64,000 nt of DNA, taken from the NCBI RefSeq assembly GCF_003952945.1, contig NZ_QXGK01000008.1:1-64000 (forward strand), written 5' to 3'. Positions 1 to 8,727 of the stretch are shown here, in pieces. Position numbers and translations under genes: made by a program. The notes beneath the pieces were generated by a model, which was not told the DNA's origin, did not search any database, and saw only the letters and a list, made by a program, of their open reading frames with translations. The stretch's first letter is position 1. Every line of letters starts with the position of its first letter. This DNA is from Bifidobacterium samirii (GTDB lineage: Bacteria > Actinomycetota > Actinomycetes > Actinomycetales > Bifidobacteriaceae).

Positions 1-169
1 CTGCCGCTTCGTCGCCATGCTGATCCTGTCTTCCATAAGACAAGCCAAACAGGACCGATACCGTTCGCGCTCATTCCCGATGAGGCACCACCACACCCTA
101 CGCGCTCAAAAAACGTGAGGCACGTCGGCACCGCGCCGCCGACCGACTGATGTTACTATGGGAGGCACT
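1..169. other. left edge, no assignable gene
   Basis: Two forward frames are open from the left edge, one to a TGA at 148-150 and the other to a TGA near 117. Neither short peptide resembles a family I recognise, so the end of an upstream gene is possible but not shown. A TACTAT hexamer at 154-159 lies ten bases before the parA start and is a plausible -10 box. The same string TACTATGGGAGGC also precedes the alarmone synthetase start near 54.3 kb. Confidence 0.3.
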
Positions 170-1009
170 ATGCCTACGGATCTGCTTGGACGAGAATACG
201 AGACCTTCCCCGCACCCGGGCCGCTGCAGCAGCACGGACCGGCGCGCGTCATCGCCATGTGCAACCAGAAGGGCGGCGTGGGCAAGACCACCAGTTCCAT
301 CAACCTCGCCGGCGCGCTCAGCCAGTACGGCCGGCGCGTCCTCATCGTCGACCTCGACCCGCAGGGCGCGGCCACGGTGGGCCTGGGCATCAACGCGAAC
401 GTGGTCGACAACACGATATACACGGCCCTGTTCACCCCGCGCATGGACGTGCACGAGGTGATCCGCCACACCGAATTCGAGAACCTCGACATCATCCCGG
501 CCAACATCGACCTGTCGGCTGCCGAGGTGCAGCTCGTGACCGAAGTGGGCCGCGAGCAGATCCTCGCCGGCGTGCTGCGCCAGATCCGCTACGAGTACGA
601 CGTGATCATCATCGACTGCCAGCCGTCGCTGGGCCTGCTCACCGTCAACGCGCTGACGGCCGCCGACGGCGTCATCATCCCCGTCGCCGCTGAGTTCTTC
701 GCGCTGCGCGGTGTCGCGCTGCTCATGCAGTCGATCGAGAAGGTGCAGTCGCGCATCAACCCCGGACTCGAGGTGTACGGCGTGCTCGTGACGATGTACA
801 CGCGCACCCTGCACTGCGAGGAGGTGCTGCAGCGCATCTACGAGGCGTTCCGCGAGAAGGTGTTCCACACCGTCATCTCCCGTTCCATCAAGCTGCCCGA
901 CGCCACGGTCGCCGCCGCGCCGATCACCATCTACGCGCCCGGCCACAAGACCAGCAAGGAATACCGGGAGGTCGCCCGTGAGCTCGTCGCCCGCGGCGTC
1001 GTCGCCTGA
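170..1009 (+). CDS. parA: ParA/Soj-family ATPase
   Basis: Cytoplasmic ParA-type ATPase of about 279 residues, expected to act in chromosome or protein partitioning by ATP-dependent DNA binding. The deviant Walker A motif KGGVGKTT is at residues 34-41, Walker A' reads VDLDPQG and Walker B reads VIIIDCQPS. The start at 170 is preferred over the in-frame ATG at 158 because GGAGG at 161-165 sits just before it. It overlaps scpA by 32 bases and leads the scpA-scpB operon, so it is the SMC-condensin-linked ParA rather than the ParA of an origin-proximal parAB pair. No parB is present in the window. Confidence 0.9.
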   Translation: MPTDLLGREYETFPAPGPLQQHGPARVIAMCNQKGGVGKTTSSINLAGALSQYGRRVLIVDLDPQGAATVGLGINANVVDNTIYTALFTPRMDVHEVIRHTEFENLDIIPANIDLSAAEVQLVTEVGREQILAGVLRQIRYEYDVIIIDCQPSLGLLTVNALTAADGVIIPVAAEFFALRGVALLMQSIEKVQSRINPGLEVYGVLVTMYTRTLHCEEVLQRIYEAFREKVFHTVISRSIKLPDATVAAAPITIYAPGHKTSKEYREVARELVARGVVA

Positions 1010-1898
1010 CGGGACCGGCACGGCCGTCCCGCCGGCGTTCCCGGCATCGCCGGCATCGCCGTCGTCGGCCGATGCGCCGCCGCACGACGACGGCCGCACC
1101 GGCTTCCACGTCACGCTCGACGTGTACTCCGGCCCGTTCGACGTGCTGCTGTCGATGATCGCCGACCGCCGCCTCGACCTGACCGAGGTGTCGCTGTCCG
1201 CGATCACCGAGGAGTTCCTCGCCTACGTGCGCGGCCTCGACCTGACCGGCGACATGGAGGAGGCCAGCGCGTTCCTCGACGTGGCCGCCGTGCTCGTCGA
1301 ATCGAAGAGCGCCGCGCTGCTGCCCGGCACCGACGACGGCGCGCGCGACGAGCAGAGTCTCGAATCGCTGCGCGAACGCGACCTGCTGTTCGCCCGACTG
1401 CTGCAGTACCGCGCGTTCAAGGAGGCGGCGCGCCAGCTGCGCGCGCGCTTCGACGACAACGCCGGCAGCTTCCCCCATCCGGCCAGCGTGGACGTGCCCG
1501 CCGCCGCGCTGCTGCCCGACCTCGTCTGGACGATCGGCGTCGACGACCTGGCCGCACTGGCCGCACGCGCGTTCGCCGCGTCGCCCGCGCAGGCCGCGGC
1601 CGAACACCGGCTGCACGTGCCGCCGGTCGACGTGCGCGGACAGCTCGCATGGGTGTGCGCGCGGCTGGAGGAGCTGGGGGAGGGCGAATCCCTCACCTTC
1701 GCGCAGCTGGTCGGCGGCGAAGGCGACGACATGCTCGTGGCCCGCTTCCTCGCCGTGCTCACGCTCTTCCAGCGCGGCGCCATCCAGTTCCGGCAGGACG
1801 GCCCGTACGCGCCGCTGCACCTGCGCCGCGCGCCGGGCGCCGACCTGCGCGCCGTCGTGGCCGATTCCGCCGCCGACACCGAAAGGGACCTCGCATGA
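978..1898 (+). CDS. scpA: segregation and condensation protein ScpA
   Basis: Kleisin subunit of the bacterial SMC-ScpAB condensin complex, which bridges the SMC heads and compacts the chromosome. About 306 residues. After a low-complexity Ala/Pro/Ser N-terminus comes the family hallmark FHVTLDVYSGPFDVLLSMI, followed by the helical ScpA body and a C-terminal winged-helix-like segment (SLTFAQLVGG, VARFLAVLTLFQRGAI). Translation probably starts at GTG 978, since GGGAGG lies at 966-971 inside the end of parA. It overlaps scpB by ATGA, indicating translational coupling. Confidence 0.92.
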   Translation: MSSSPAASSPDGTGTAVPPAFPASPASPSSADAPPHDDGRTGFHVTLDVYSGPFDVLLSMIADRRLDLTEVSLSAITEEFLAYVRGLDLTGDMEEASAFLDVAAVLVESKSAALLPGTDDGARDEQSLESLRERDLLFARLLQYRAFKEAARQLRARFDDNAGSFPHPASVDVPAAALLPDLVWTIGVDDLAALAARAFAASPAQAAAEHRLHVPPVDVRGQLAWVCARLEELGEGESLTFAQLVGGEGDDMLVARFLAVLTLFQRGAIQFRQDGPYAPLHLRRAPGADLRAVVADSAADTERDLA

Positions 1899-2464
1899 CG
1901 AACGAACACCGCCCCGGAACCGCACACGAGTATCCCGGGGGCGTGCGCGCATGCCTCGAAGCGGTCCTCATGGCCGCCGACGCGCCCCAGCAGGCCGCCG
2001 ATCTGGCTCAGGTGCTCGGCTGCGACGCCGTCGAGGTCGAAGCGGCGCTCGAAGCGCTGCGCGACGGCTACGACGCGCAGGGACGCGGATTCGAACTGCG
2101 GCGCACCGCCCTGGGATGGCGGTTCGCCAGCCGCGTCGACTACGAGCCGATCGTCGCCGCGTTCGTCGCCGACGGCCAGACGGTGCGCCTGTCGCAGGCG
2201 GCGATGGAGGCGCTGGCGATCATCGCTTACCAGCAGCCGGTCACGCGCGCCCAGGTCGCGGCGATCCGCGGCGTCAACTCGGACGGCGTGATCCGCTCCC
2301 TGTCGGTGCACGGACTGATCCGCCAGGACGGCGTCGACCCCGAGTCGCATGCCGCGCTGCTCGTCACGTCGGCGATGTTCCTGGAACGCATGGGACTGGA
2401 CTCGCTCGACCAGCTGCCCTCGCTCGCCCCGCTCCTGCCCGGCTCCGTCGACGACGTGGCGTAG
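1895..2464 (+). CDS. scpB: segregation and condensation protein ScpB
   Basis: Winged-helix partner of ScpA in the SMC condensin complex, about 189 residues. The conserved ScpB core is clear: LSQAAMEALAIIAYQQPVTR followed by IRGVNSDGVIRSL and HGLI. The family length is about 170-200 residues, so it is complete. The start at 1895 overlaps the scpA stop (ATGA); the upstream in-frame ATG at 1649 is inside scpA and is not credible. It is the last gene of parA-scpA-scpB; what follows is a separate polysaccharide operon. Confidence 0.93.
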   Translation: MTNEHRPGTAHEYPGGVRACLEAVLMAADAPQQAADLAQVLGCDAVEVEAALEALRDGYDAQGRGFELRRTALGWRFASRVDYEPIVAAFVADGQTVRLSQAAMEALAIIAYQQPVTRAQVAAIRGVNSDGVIRSLSVHGLIRQDGVDPESHAALLVTSAMFLERMGLDSLDQLPSLAPLLPGSVDDVA

Positions 2465-2802
2465 TCGCGCCCGGCCGGTCCTCACCGTCACGAGGAGCGA
2501 TCGGACGCGTCCATACGCGCGGCGATCCGCCGCCCGACGAACGAACGGCGCGTGTTGAAGGACCGGATACGGGAAAGAGCGCCTATCATTTAGTACAGCG
2601 TGGTGCTTGGATACGACGCATGGCCGGAGCGCGACCGGGCCGATCCGGGGCGTTCCACCGTCCGCAGCAGGGCGAGGAGCTGACCGCGGACGTGCACGCG
2701 TTCTCCGACGAACGGCCCGACGCGGCCGCATCGCATCCGAAGACCCGAGAAGCCGGTCGCATGGCCGCGACAGGGCATCCCACCAAACGGAAGGGAGACG
2801 GA
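2465..2802 (+). promoter_or_regulatory. non-coding gap, likely promoter region of the polysaccharide operon
   Basis: There are 338 bases between scpB and the first polysaccharide gene. The kinase frame is open throughout, so an N-terminal extension cannot be excluded, but the translated sequence is Arg/Pro-rich and unlike the family. A TATCAT hexamer at 2584-2589 in a locally AT-richer patch is the best -10 candidate; I see no convincing -35. No hairpin with a T-tract was found after scpB. Confidence 0.35.
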
Positions 2803-4230
2803 ATGTCTTTCCATGAGATCATCGCCGTGATACGCAAACGGTGGGTGGCCGAACTCGTCGTGTTCGCGGTGGTGCTGGCCGCGGTCGCCGGGTACATCGC
2901 GACCCGGCAACCCTCGTACTCCTCGTCGTCGCGCGTGTTCATCAGCTTCAGCGCCGACGGCGCCTCCGGCGACACGGACGCCGACGGCACCCCGGCCACC
3001 TACGAGCCGAGCGACTACGTCGAACAGCATCTCGACCTCATCCCCGAACTCGTGACCACCCCCGCCGTGCTCGGCGGCGTCGCCGACCGGCTGGGCGTCA
3101 GCGAGGCGTCGCTGGACGGGAAGCTGTCCGCCTACGTGTCCTCCGGCTACTTCGTCGTCGTCACCGCCCACGCCGACAGTCCCGCCGGCGCCGCCGACCT
3201 CGCCGACGCGGCCGTCGCGAGCCTGGGCGAGCAGCTGGCGTCCGCCGGCGAGAACGGGTCGAGCATCTACGTGCCCGACCATCTGCGCCTGACCGTGGTG
3301 GACGAGGCCAAGGAGCCGTCCGGAGCCGAATCGCCCAACGTGAAGGCGCTGACCTGCGTGGGCCTGCTCGGCGCGTTCGCCGCCGCGTTCTTCGCCGCGC
3401 TCGCGCTGGAACTGTCCGACATGAAGATCCGCGACGCCGACGAGATCCAGCAGCTCCTGCACTGCTCGGTGCTCGGATCGCTGCCCAAGTCGTCGAAGTA
3501 CTCGTCCCAGTGCCCCGTCATCGTCCGCCGGCCCGATTCGATGGAGGCCGAATCGGTGCGGCGCGTCGCCTCGAACCTCACGTTCATGACCCCCGACCGC
3601 GAAAGCCTGTCGAACGTGTTCGTGATCTCCTCCTACGGGTCGGGCGAAGGCAAGACGACGATGTCGATCGAACTGGCGGCGGCGTTCGCCGAACACGGCG
3701 ACCGGGTGCTGTTCATCGGCGCGGACCTGCGCCACCCGTCGGTCGCCAGGCGGCTGGGACTGGACGAGCATGTGGGTCTGAGCCATCTGCTGACCGGACA
3801 GGCGGGCGCGGCCGAGGCGGTGAAGGTGTACTGGCGTCCCACGCTGCATGTCCTGCCGGCGGGACGGCGCGTCGCCAACCCGGGCATCATCGTCAACTCC
3901 AACGCGATGAAGGCCCTCATCGAGAAGGCGTCCGGCGAATACGACCGGGTCGTCATCGACGCCGAACCGCTGGCGGTCGGCAACGACGCGGTCATGTTCG
4001 CCAAGCGCGGCGCGCGGCTGATCATCATGGCCGGCCAGGACCAGGTGACGAAGCCGCATCTGCGCGACCTGTCCCGGGAGTTCGCCGCGGTCGGCGTCAC
4101 CCCGGTCGGCGTCGTGCGCAACTTCATGGACATCGGCCATCCCGAACGCAAGTACTACGGCAGGTACTACATCGGAACCGATGACATGCCGGACGGCGAC
4201 GCCGGCGACGACAGGGCAAAGGACGACTGA
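2803..4230 (+). CDS. Wzz-type chain-length regulator fused to BY-kinase domain
   Basis: Membrane-bound polysaccharide co-polymerase and tyrosine autokinase in one 475-residue chain, controlling export and chain length. A short N-terminal cytoplasmic stretch (FHEIIAVIRKRW) precedes TM1 at about 15-33; an extracytoplasmic loop runs to TM2 at about 185-205; the P-loop kinase domain follows. Walker A (YGSGEGKTT) is at 278-286. Walker A' reads GADLR at 306-310, where the family has D-x-D, and Walker B reads IDAEP around D386, where D-[ST]-P-P is expected. A tail Tyr cluster (Y451, Y452, Y455, Y456) is the usual autophosphorylation site. RBS AAGGGAGA at 2791-2798 fixes the start. First gene of a nine-gene operon. 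Confidence 0.85.
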   Translation: MSFHEIIAVIRKRWVAELVVFAVVLAAVAGYIATRQPSYSSSSRVFISFSADGASGDTDADGTPATYEPSDYVEQHLDLIPELVTTPAVLGGVADRLGVSEASLDGKLSAYVSSGYFVVVTAHADSPAGAADLADAAVASLGEQLASAGENGSSIYVPDHLRLTVVDEAKEPSGAESPNVKALTCVGLLGAFAAAFFAALALELSDMKIRDADEIQQLLHCSVLGSLPKSSKYSSQCPVIVRRPDSMEAESVRRVASNLTFMTPDRESLSNVFVISSYGSGEGKTTMSIELAAAFAEHGDRVLFIGADLRHPSVARRLGLDEHVGLSHLLTGQAGAAEAVKVYWRPTLHVLPAGRRVANPGIIVNSNAMKALIEKASGEYDRVVIDAEPLAVGNDAVMFAKRGARLIIMAGQDQVTKPHLRDLSREFAAVGVTPVGVVRNFMDIGHPERKYYGRYYIGTDDMPDGDAGDDRAKDD

Positions 4231-4251
4231 ACGGGAAGGACGGCGGATATC

Positions 4252-5457
4252 ATGGCCGGGATTCGGACGTCGCGGACGGGTCCGCGGACGACGCCGCGCC
4301 GCGCCGCCCAAGACGGCGGACCGGCGGGTCGGCATGCGGCGAAGGGGCTGCCGCTCGGCTCGCGCGACCGCGACATGCGCGACCTGACGCTGGCGGCTGC
4401 GCTGCCGGTCATGTTCGTCGCCAAGCTGCTCGTCGCGTTCTTCCTGCCCGACAAGTACTTCTACGACAACCGGCGCATCCTGTCCATGGCGCTCGACCTG
4501 CCGACCGCCGTCGCATGGGAGGGGTCCTACCGGGTCGCCTCCGACCTGTTCGCCTCGATCAACGTGTTCGGACTGGACACGATGCTCCAATGGTCGATCT
4601 GCATGGGCGTGCTGTTCACGTTCGTGCTGATATGGATGATCACGCGCGCGTACGCGCCCGACTGGATGCAGCTCGTGTTCGTGCTGGCCACCGTGGGACT
4701 GCTCAACATCTACGTGTTCACGATCGGTAAGGACCTCATCCAGTTCGCGTTCTTCTTCGCCGCGTATCTGGTCATCACGATGCCGGCGGGCCGCGGGCCG
4801 GTCAAGATCCTGCTCGTCGCGGCGATCCTGTACGTGGAGAGCACGTTCTTCCGCGCCTACTACATCCTCATCGCGGCGCTGGTCGTCGCCGTGTACGTCG
4901 TCCTGACATGCTTCCGCCGCCTCTACGGAAGGCTGGGACTGGGCACGGTCGCGATGATCGTGACGATCCTGTTCGCCGGCATATGGCTGATGCTCGCCCT
5001 CTCGAGCTCGCTCATGCCCGACGAATACGAGACGGTCATGGCCCTGCGTGACGACTACGACCAGGTCATGGACGGCAACGCCGACTCCAGCACCTACATC
5101 CGCAGCCTCATACCGGGGGAGGGACTGCCGGTGTTCATGGCCAACTACGTGGTCAACGCGATGCGCATGATGGTCCCGGTCGAACTGGCCCTGCGGGGCC
5201 CCTACTACCTGCCGTTCTTCGTGTTCCAGACCATGGTGAGCGTCTACCTGGTCAACCTGCTGCGCCGCATCAACCGCATCGACGATCCGGTGCTGTTCCT
5301 CGCCCTGTGCGTCTTCGTCGGCTACGTGCTCGCCTCGTTCATCTTCGAACCGGACTTCGGATCGTGGACCCGCCATGAGGCCGCGACGTTCCCCATCCTG
5401 CACCTGCTCGTGCTCAACCGGCACCAGCGTCTGCCCGCGACGAGGGGCGGCCGATGA
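4252..5457 (+). CDS. polytopic membrane protein, probable Wzy-like polysaccharide polymerase
   Basis: Integral membrane protein of about 401 residues with some ten hydrophobic helices, a long polar loop near residues 260-295 (MPDEYETVMALRDDYDQ) and no soluble domain. Position between the Wzz-kinase gene and the transferases, in an operon that also has a flippase, suggests the repeat-unit polymerase; the sequence alone does not prove it. The first 40 residues are Arg/Gly/Pro-rich, so ATG 4375 (MRDLTLAAALPVMF) is an alternative start. It overlaps the next gene by ATGA. Confidence 0.6.
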   Translation: MAGIRTSRTGPRTTPRRAAQDGGPAGRHAAKGLPLGSRDRDMRDLTLAAALPVMFVAKLLVAFFLPDKYFYDNRRILSMALDLPTAVAWEGSYRVASDLFASINVFGLDTMLQWSICMGVLFTFVLIWMITRAYAPDWMQLVFVLATVGLLNIYVFTIGKDLIQFAFFFAAYLVITMPAGRGPVKILLVAAILYVESTFFRAYYILIAALVVAVYVVLTCFRRLYGRLGLGTVAMIVTILFAGIWLMLALSSSLMPDEYETVMALRDDYDQVMDGNADSSTYIRSLIPGEGLPVFMANYVVNAMRMMVPVELALRGPYYLPFFVFQTMVSVYLVNLLRRINRIDDPVLFLALCVFVGYVLASFIFEPDFGSWTRHEAATFPILHLLVLNRHQRLPATRGGR

Positions 5458-6626
5458 GCCGCATCGCCCTGATCACCTACCACCGCGCGCACAACAGCGG
5501 GTCGTTCCTGCAGGCATACGCCATGCAGCGCGTCATCGGACGGCTCGGCCACCGATGCGACGTCATCGACTTCTCCACGCCGCGCCAGCAGTACCTGTAC
5601 GCCCTGTACAAGCCGGTCCATGCGCCCAAGGACCTCGTCAAGAACGTCTACACGTGGTGCAACCGAGCCACGTTCCGGCCCCGTCACGACGAGTTCGAAC
5701 GGCTCATCGCAGCCGAACTCCGCCTGACCCGGGACCGTTATGAGGACCCGTCAGCGCTGGCAGGCCTCGACGCCGACTACGACGCGTTCGTCTCCGGCGG
5801 CGACCAGATATGGAACATGGACGCCTGGGACTACAGCGACGCCTACTTTCTGGACTTCGTCCATGGCAGGCCGAAGATCGCCTATGCCGCCAGCATGGGC
5901 GGACACATCTCCGACAAACAAGCCGATCCGGCGCTCGCGGAGCGCTACCGTACGCTGACGGCCGGATACCGGGCCATCGGCGTGCGCGAGGACGATGCGC
6001 GCGAGTATCTGGCGCCGCTCGCCGACGTGCCGGTGGAACGGGTGCTCGATCCGACGATGCTGCTGGACGTCGCCGACTACGAGCGGCTGCGCGCGCCCCG
6101 CATCCCGGACGGACCGTACCTGTTCTACTATGCGATTGACTCGATCGGCGCCGCCCCGGCGCAGGCGCTCGCCGTACGCCGGTATGCGAGGCGTGTCGGC
6201 CTGCCCGTGTACGCGATGGTCACCGGCAACCGGTCGCTGTGGCTGAAACGCCTCGGGTTCCGTCTCGTGCCCCGATCCGGCCCGCGTGAATTCCTGAGCC
6301 TCATCTCCCGCGCCGAACGCGTGGTCACCTCATCGTTCCACGGCACCGTATTCTCTATCATGTACGGGCGGCCGTTCCGCGTGCCGTGCCCGCTCCGCGC
6401 CGACGGCTCGCCCGACGTGGACGGGCGCATGGGCACGCTGCTCGACGTGTGCGGTCTGGAGGGCCGTCTAATGCCGGTGCGCTCCGACGGACGTCATGCC
6501 GAAGCATGGGACGCCGACATGCCCGACATGTCGATCGACTATGCGCCGGCGTATGAGAGACTCGAACTGGAACGAGCGCGTTCGCTGCGGTTCCTGCGGG
6601 ACGCGCTGGACGGCGGCATGGGATGA
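5454..6626 (+). CDS. polysaccharide pyruvyl transferase family protein
   Basis: About 390 residues. The N-terminus ITYHRAHNSGSFLQAYAMQ, the central SGGDQIWNMD and IAYAASMGG, and the C-terminal VTSSFHGTVFSIMYGRPF are the conserved segments of the CsaB/WcaK-like pyruvyl transferase family. The family transfers pyruvate from phosphoenolpyruvate to sugar hydroxyls, making ketals that add negative charge to surface polymers. The start overlaps the previous stop (ATGA). It predicts a pyruvylated exopolysaccharide, though some family members modify other wall polymers. Confidence 0.85.
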   Translation: MSRIALITYHRAHNSGSFLQAYAMQRVIGRLGHRCDVIDFSTPRQQYLYALYKPVHAPKDLVKNVYTWCNRATFRPRHDEFERLIAAELRLTRDRYEDPSALAGLDADYDAFVSGGDQIWNMDAWDYSDAYFLDFVHGRPKIAYAASMGGHISDKQADPALAERYRTLTAGYRAIGVREDDAREYLAPLADVPVERVLDPTMLLDVADYERLRAPRIPDGPYLFYYAIDSIGAAPAQALAVRRYARRVGLPVYAMVTGNRSLWLKRLGFRLVPRSGPREFLSLISRAERVVTSSFHGTVFSIMYGRPFRVPCPLRADGSPDVDGRMGTLLDVCGLEGRLMPVRSDGRHAEAWDADMPDMSIDYAPAYERLELERARSLRFLRDALDGGMG

Positions 6627-6657
6627 TCGGACGAAGGGACGGGGAAGGAGACATGCG

Positions 6658-7680
6658 ATGCGGATGAACCGTGAGACCACGCAGGTGTCCGTGATCGTCG
6701 CGGCGCGCAACGTGGAACGCTATCTCGACGCGTGCATCGGCTCGATCCTCGCACAGACCCACCGTCGGCTCGACGTGATCGTCGTCGACGACGGCTCGAC
6801 CGACGCCTCCGGCGCGATCGCGGACCGCCACGCGTCGCGCGATCGGCGCGTGCGCGTCCTCCATCAGAAGCGCGGCGGCCTCGTCGCCTCCCGCAACAAC
6901 GGACTGGACCACGCCGTCGGAGAATTCGTGACGTTCGTGGACGGCGACGACATGCTCGAACCCGACTTCGTCGACTATCTGCTCGACGTGCAGGAACGCA
7001 CCGGCGCCGACATCGCGCTGTCCACGCACTGCTTCACCACGTCGAACCGGCGGCAGGTCGCCTCGGACCGCATCGAACGCTGGGACGGCGAGCACGCCGT
7101 CAGCGAATTCCTGTATCCGCGGCTGCCGCTGGGCGCATGGAACAAGCTGTACCGCCGCGACTTCCTGCTGCGGCACGGCCTGCGCTTCACCCCCGGCCTG
7201 ACCACCGGCGAGGGACTCGAGTTCATCACCCACGCGGCCAGCCTCACCGACCGCATCGGCGTCGGCCGGCGCAAGGTCTACACCTACCGGATGGACAACC
7301 CCGACAGCGCCACCACCAGGACCGACGTGGAACGACAGGGCATCGGGGCGCTGCGTACGATGGCCTACATCGAACGGCACCTCACCGTCGGGTCGCCGCG
7401 CGTCCATGACGCGATGCGCTGGCACCGCTGGACCTGCTACAACTACTGCCTGCGCCAGATCATGGAAGCGGACGACGGCGCGGACTACCGGGCACTGCGC
7501 CTCGACTGCATCCGGCACCTGCGCCGAGGCGCCCCACGCGTCGCCATGCTCGACCTGCCATGGAAGCATCGTCTGGTGGTGCTCGTCAGCATCGTGAACC
7601 CCTGCTGGGGTGTGCGCCTGATGCTCGCACGCCGACGCCGCCACATGACGTCCGGGCCGGTCGGGAGGACCACGGCATGA
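6658..7680 (+). CDS. glycosyltransferase family 2
   Basis: GT-A fold inverting glycosyltransferase of about 340 residues acting on lipid-linked repeat units at the inner face of the membrane. The nucleotide-binding start VSVIVAARNVERYLDACIGSIL, VVDDGSTDASG and the metal-site motif VDGDDMLEPDF are present, and the fold continues to GAWNKLYRRDFL. AAGGAG at 6645-6650 supports ATG 6658; the longer upstream frame runs inside the preceding gene. The donor sugar cannot be read from sequence. ATGA overlap with the next transferase. Confidence 0.88.
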   Translation: MRMNRETTQVSVIVAARNVERYLDACIGSILAQTHRRLDVIVVDDGSTDASGAIADRHASRDRRVRVLHQKRGGLVASRNNGLDHAVGEFVTFVDGDDMLEPDFVDYLLDVQERTGADIALSTHCFTTSNRRQVASDRIERWDGEHAVSEFLYPRLPLGAWNKLYRRDFLLRHGLRFTPGLTTGEGLEFITHAASLTDRIGVGRRKVYTYRMDNPDSATTRTDVERQGIGALRTMAYIERHLTVGSPRVHDAMRWHRWTCYNYCLRQIMEADDGADYRALRLDCIRHLRRGAPRVAMLDLPWKHRLVVLVSIVNPCWGVRLMLARRRRHMTSGPVGRTTA

Positions 7681-8726
7681 ACGCCGGAAGCACCCCGGTC
7701 ACGGTGATCGTGCCGGTCCACCAGTCGGCGGGCACGCTGGACGCCTGCCTGACGAGCGTCACCGCGCAGACCCACCGCGATCTGCGGATCGTCGTCATCG
7801 ACGACGGATCGACGGACGGCGGCGGCGCACTCTGCGACCGGTGGGCGGAACGAGACCCGCGCATCCTGCCCATCCACCGCCCCCACGGCGGCGTCTCGGC
7901 CGCCCGCAACACCGGACTGGACGCCGCCGACGGCGACTACATCGCATTCGTGGACGCCGACGACACGATCGCCCCCACGATGATCGAGACCCTGCTCGAC
8001 GCCGCCATCGCCGGCGACTGCCGGATGACGATGTGCGGCATCCGCAACATCCGCCGCGCCGCCGACGGCCCGCACACGGCCGGCACGCACACGATGCGCA
8101 TGCCGGCCACCGCCGGCAACGCCGAACTCGTCGCCCGCCTGCCCGAACTGATCCGCACCTGCCACTACGCGCCCGTATGGAACACCCTCTACGAGCGCGC
8201 CTTCCTCGAACGATGCCACGCGCGCTTCGACGAGACGATCATCCTCGGCGAGGACAAGCTGTTCAACACGCGCCTGTACGCCGCCGCGGACCACGTCGCC
8301 TGCCTCGACGAACCCCTGTACGACTACACCTGCGACACGACGGACGCGGCGCTCGCCGCACGCACCGGCGAACGCTGGTACCGCGACGGCAGACGCGTGC
8401 GCGACGCGATCATGCCGTATCTGGCCGCATGGGGCGACGATCTGGCGGCATGGGGCGACTCCACTTGGATCCACCAGATCGGCATGGCGCTCGAACGTGC
8501 CTACGCAGAGCGCGGCGACGACGCGAAACACGCCCGCGCCGCACTGATACGCGACATCGCCGCCGACGCCGACGCGGCCGCAGCCGCCCGGCACATCGGC
8601 GACGCCCGACCCTCCATACGGGCCACAGCCATGCTCGTCGCCGCCGGACGGGCCCGCCCGCTGGCCTGCTACGGTCGGTCCCGGGCCGCGGCCAGACGGC
8701 TCCTCCACCTGCTGAGGAGGCGCTGA
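7677..8726 (+). CDS. glycosyltransferase family 2
   Basis: Second GT2 enzyme of the operon, about 349 residues. Motifs are VTVIVPVHQSAGTLDACLTSV, VIDDGSTDGGG and VDADDTIAPTM (the DxD-like metal site), with APVWNTLYERAFLE downstream. The start at 7677 overlaps the previous stop. It shares layout with the preceding transferase but has diverged, so it probably adds a different residue or linkage. The C-terminus is Ala/Arg-rich. Confidence 0.88.
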   Translation: MNAGSTPVTVIVPVHQSAGTLDACLTSVTAQTHRDLRIVVIDDGSTDGGGALCDRWAERDPRILPIHRPHGGVSAARNTGLDAADGDYIAFVDADDTIAPTMIETLLDAAIAGDCRMTMCGIRNIRRAADGPHTAGTHTMRMPATAGNAELVARLPELIRTCHYAPVWNTLYERAFLERCHARFDETIILGEDKLFNTRLYAAADHVACLDEPLYDYTCDTTDAALAARTGERWYRDGRRVRDAIMPYLAAWGDDLAAWGDSTWIHQIGMALERAYAERGDDAKHARAALIRDIAADADAAAAARHIGDARPSIRATAMLVAAGRARPLACYGRSRAAARRLLHLLRRR

Positions 8727-8727
8727 C

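Noticed and set aside
1649-1894. Longer ScpB start at 1649
   Set aside because: It would overlap most of the scpA end and has an Arg/Gly-rich translation; ATG 1895 with ATGA coupling gives the normal family length.
2590-5424. 944-codon open frame on the minus strand
   Set aside because: Lies antisense to clear Wzz-kinase and membrane-protein genes; the His/Arg/Gly/Asp-rich translation is the usual high-GC shadow.
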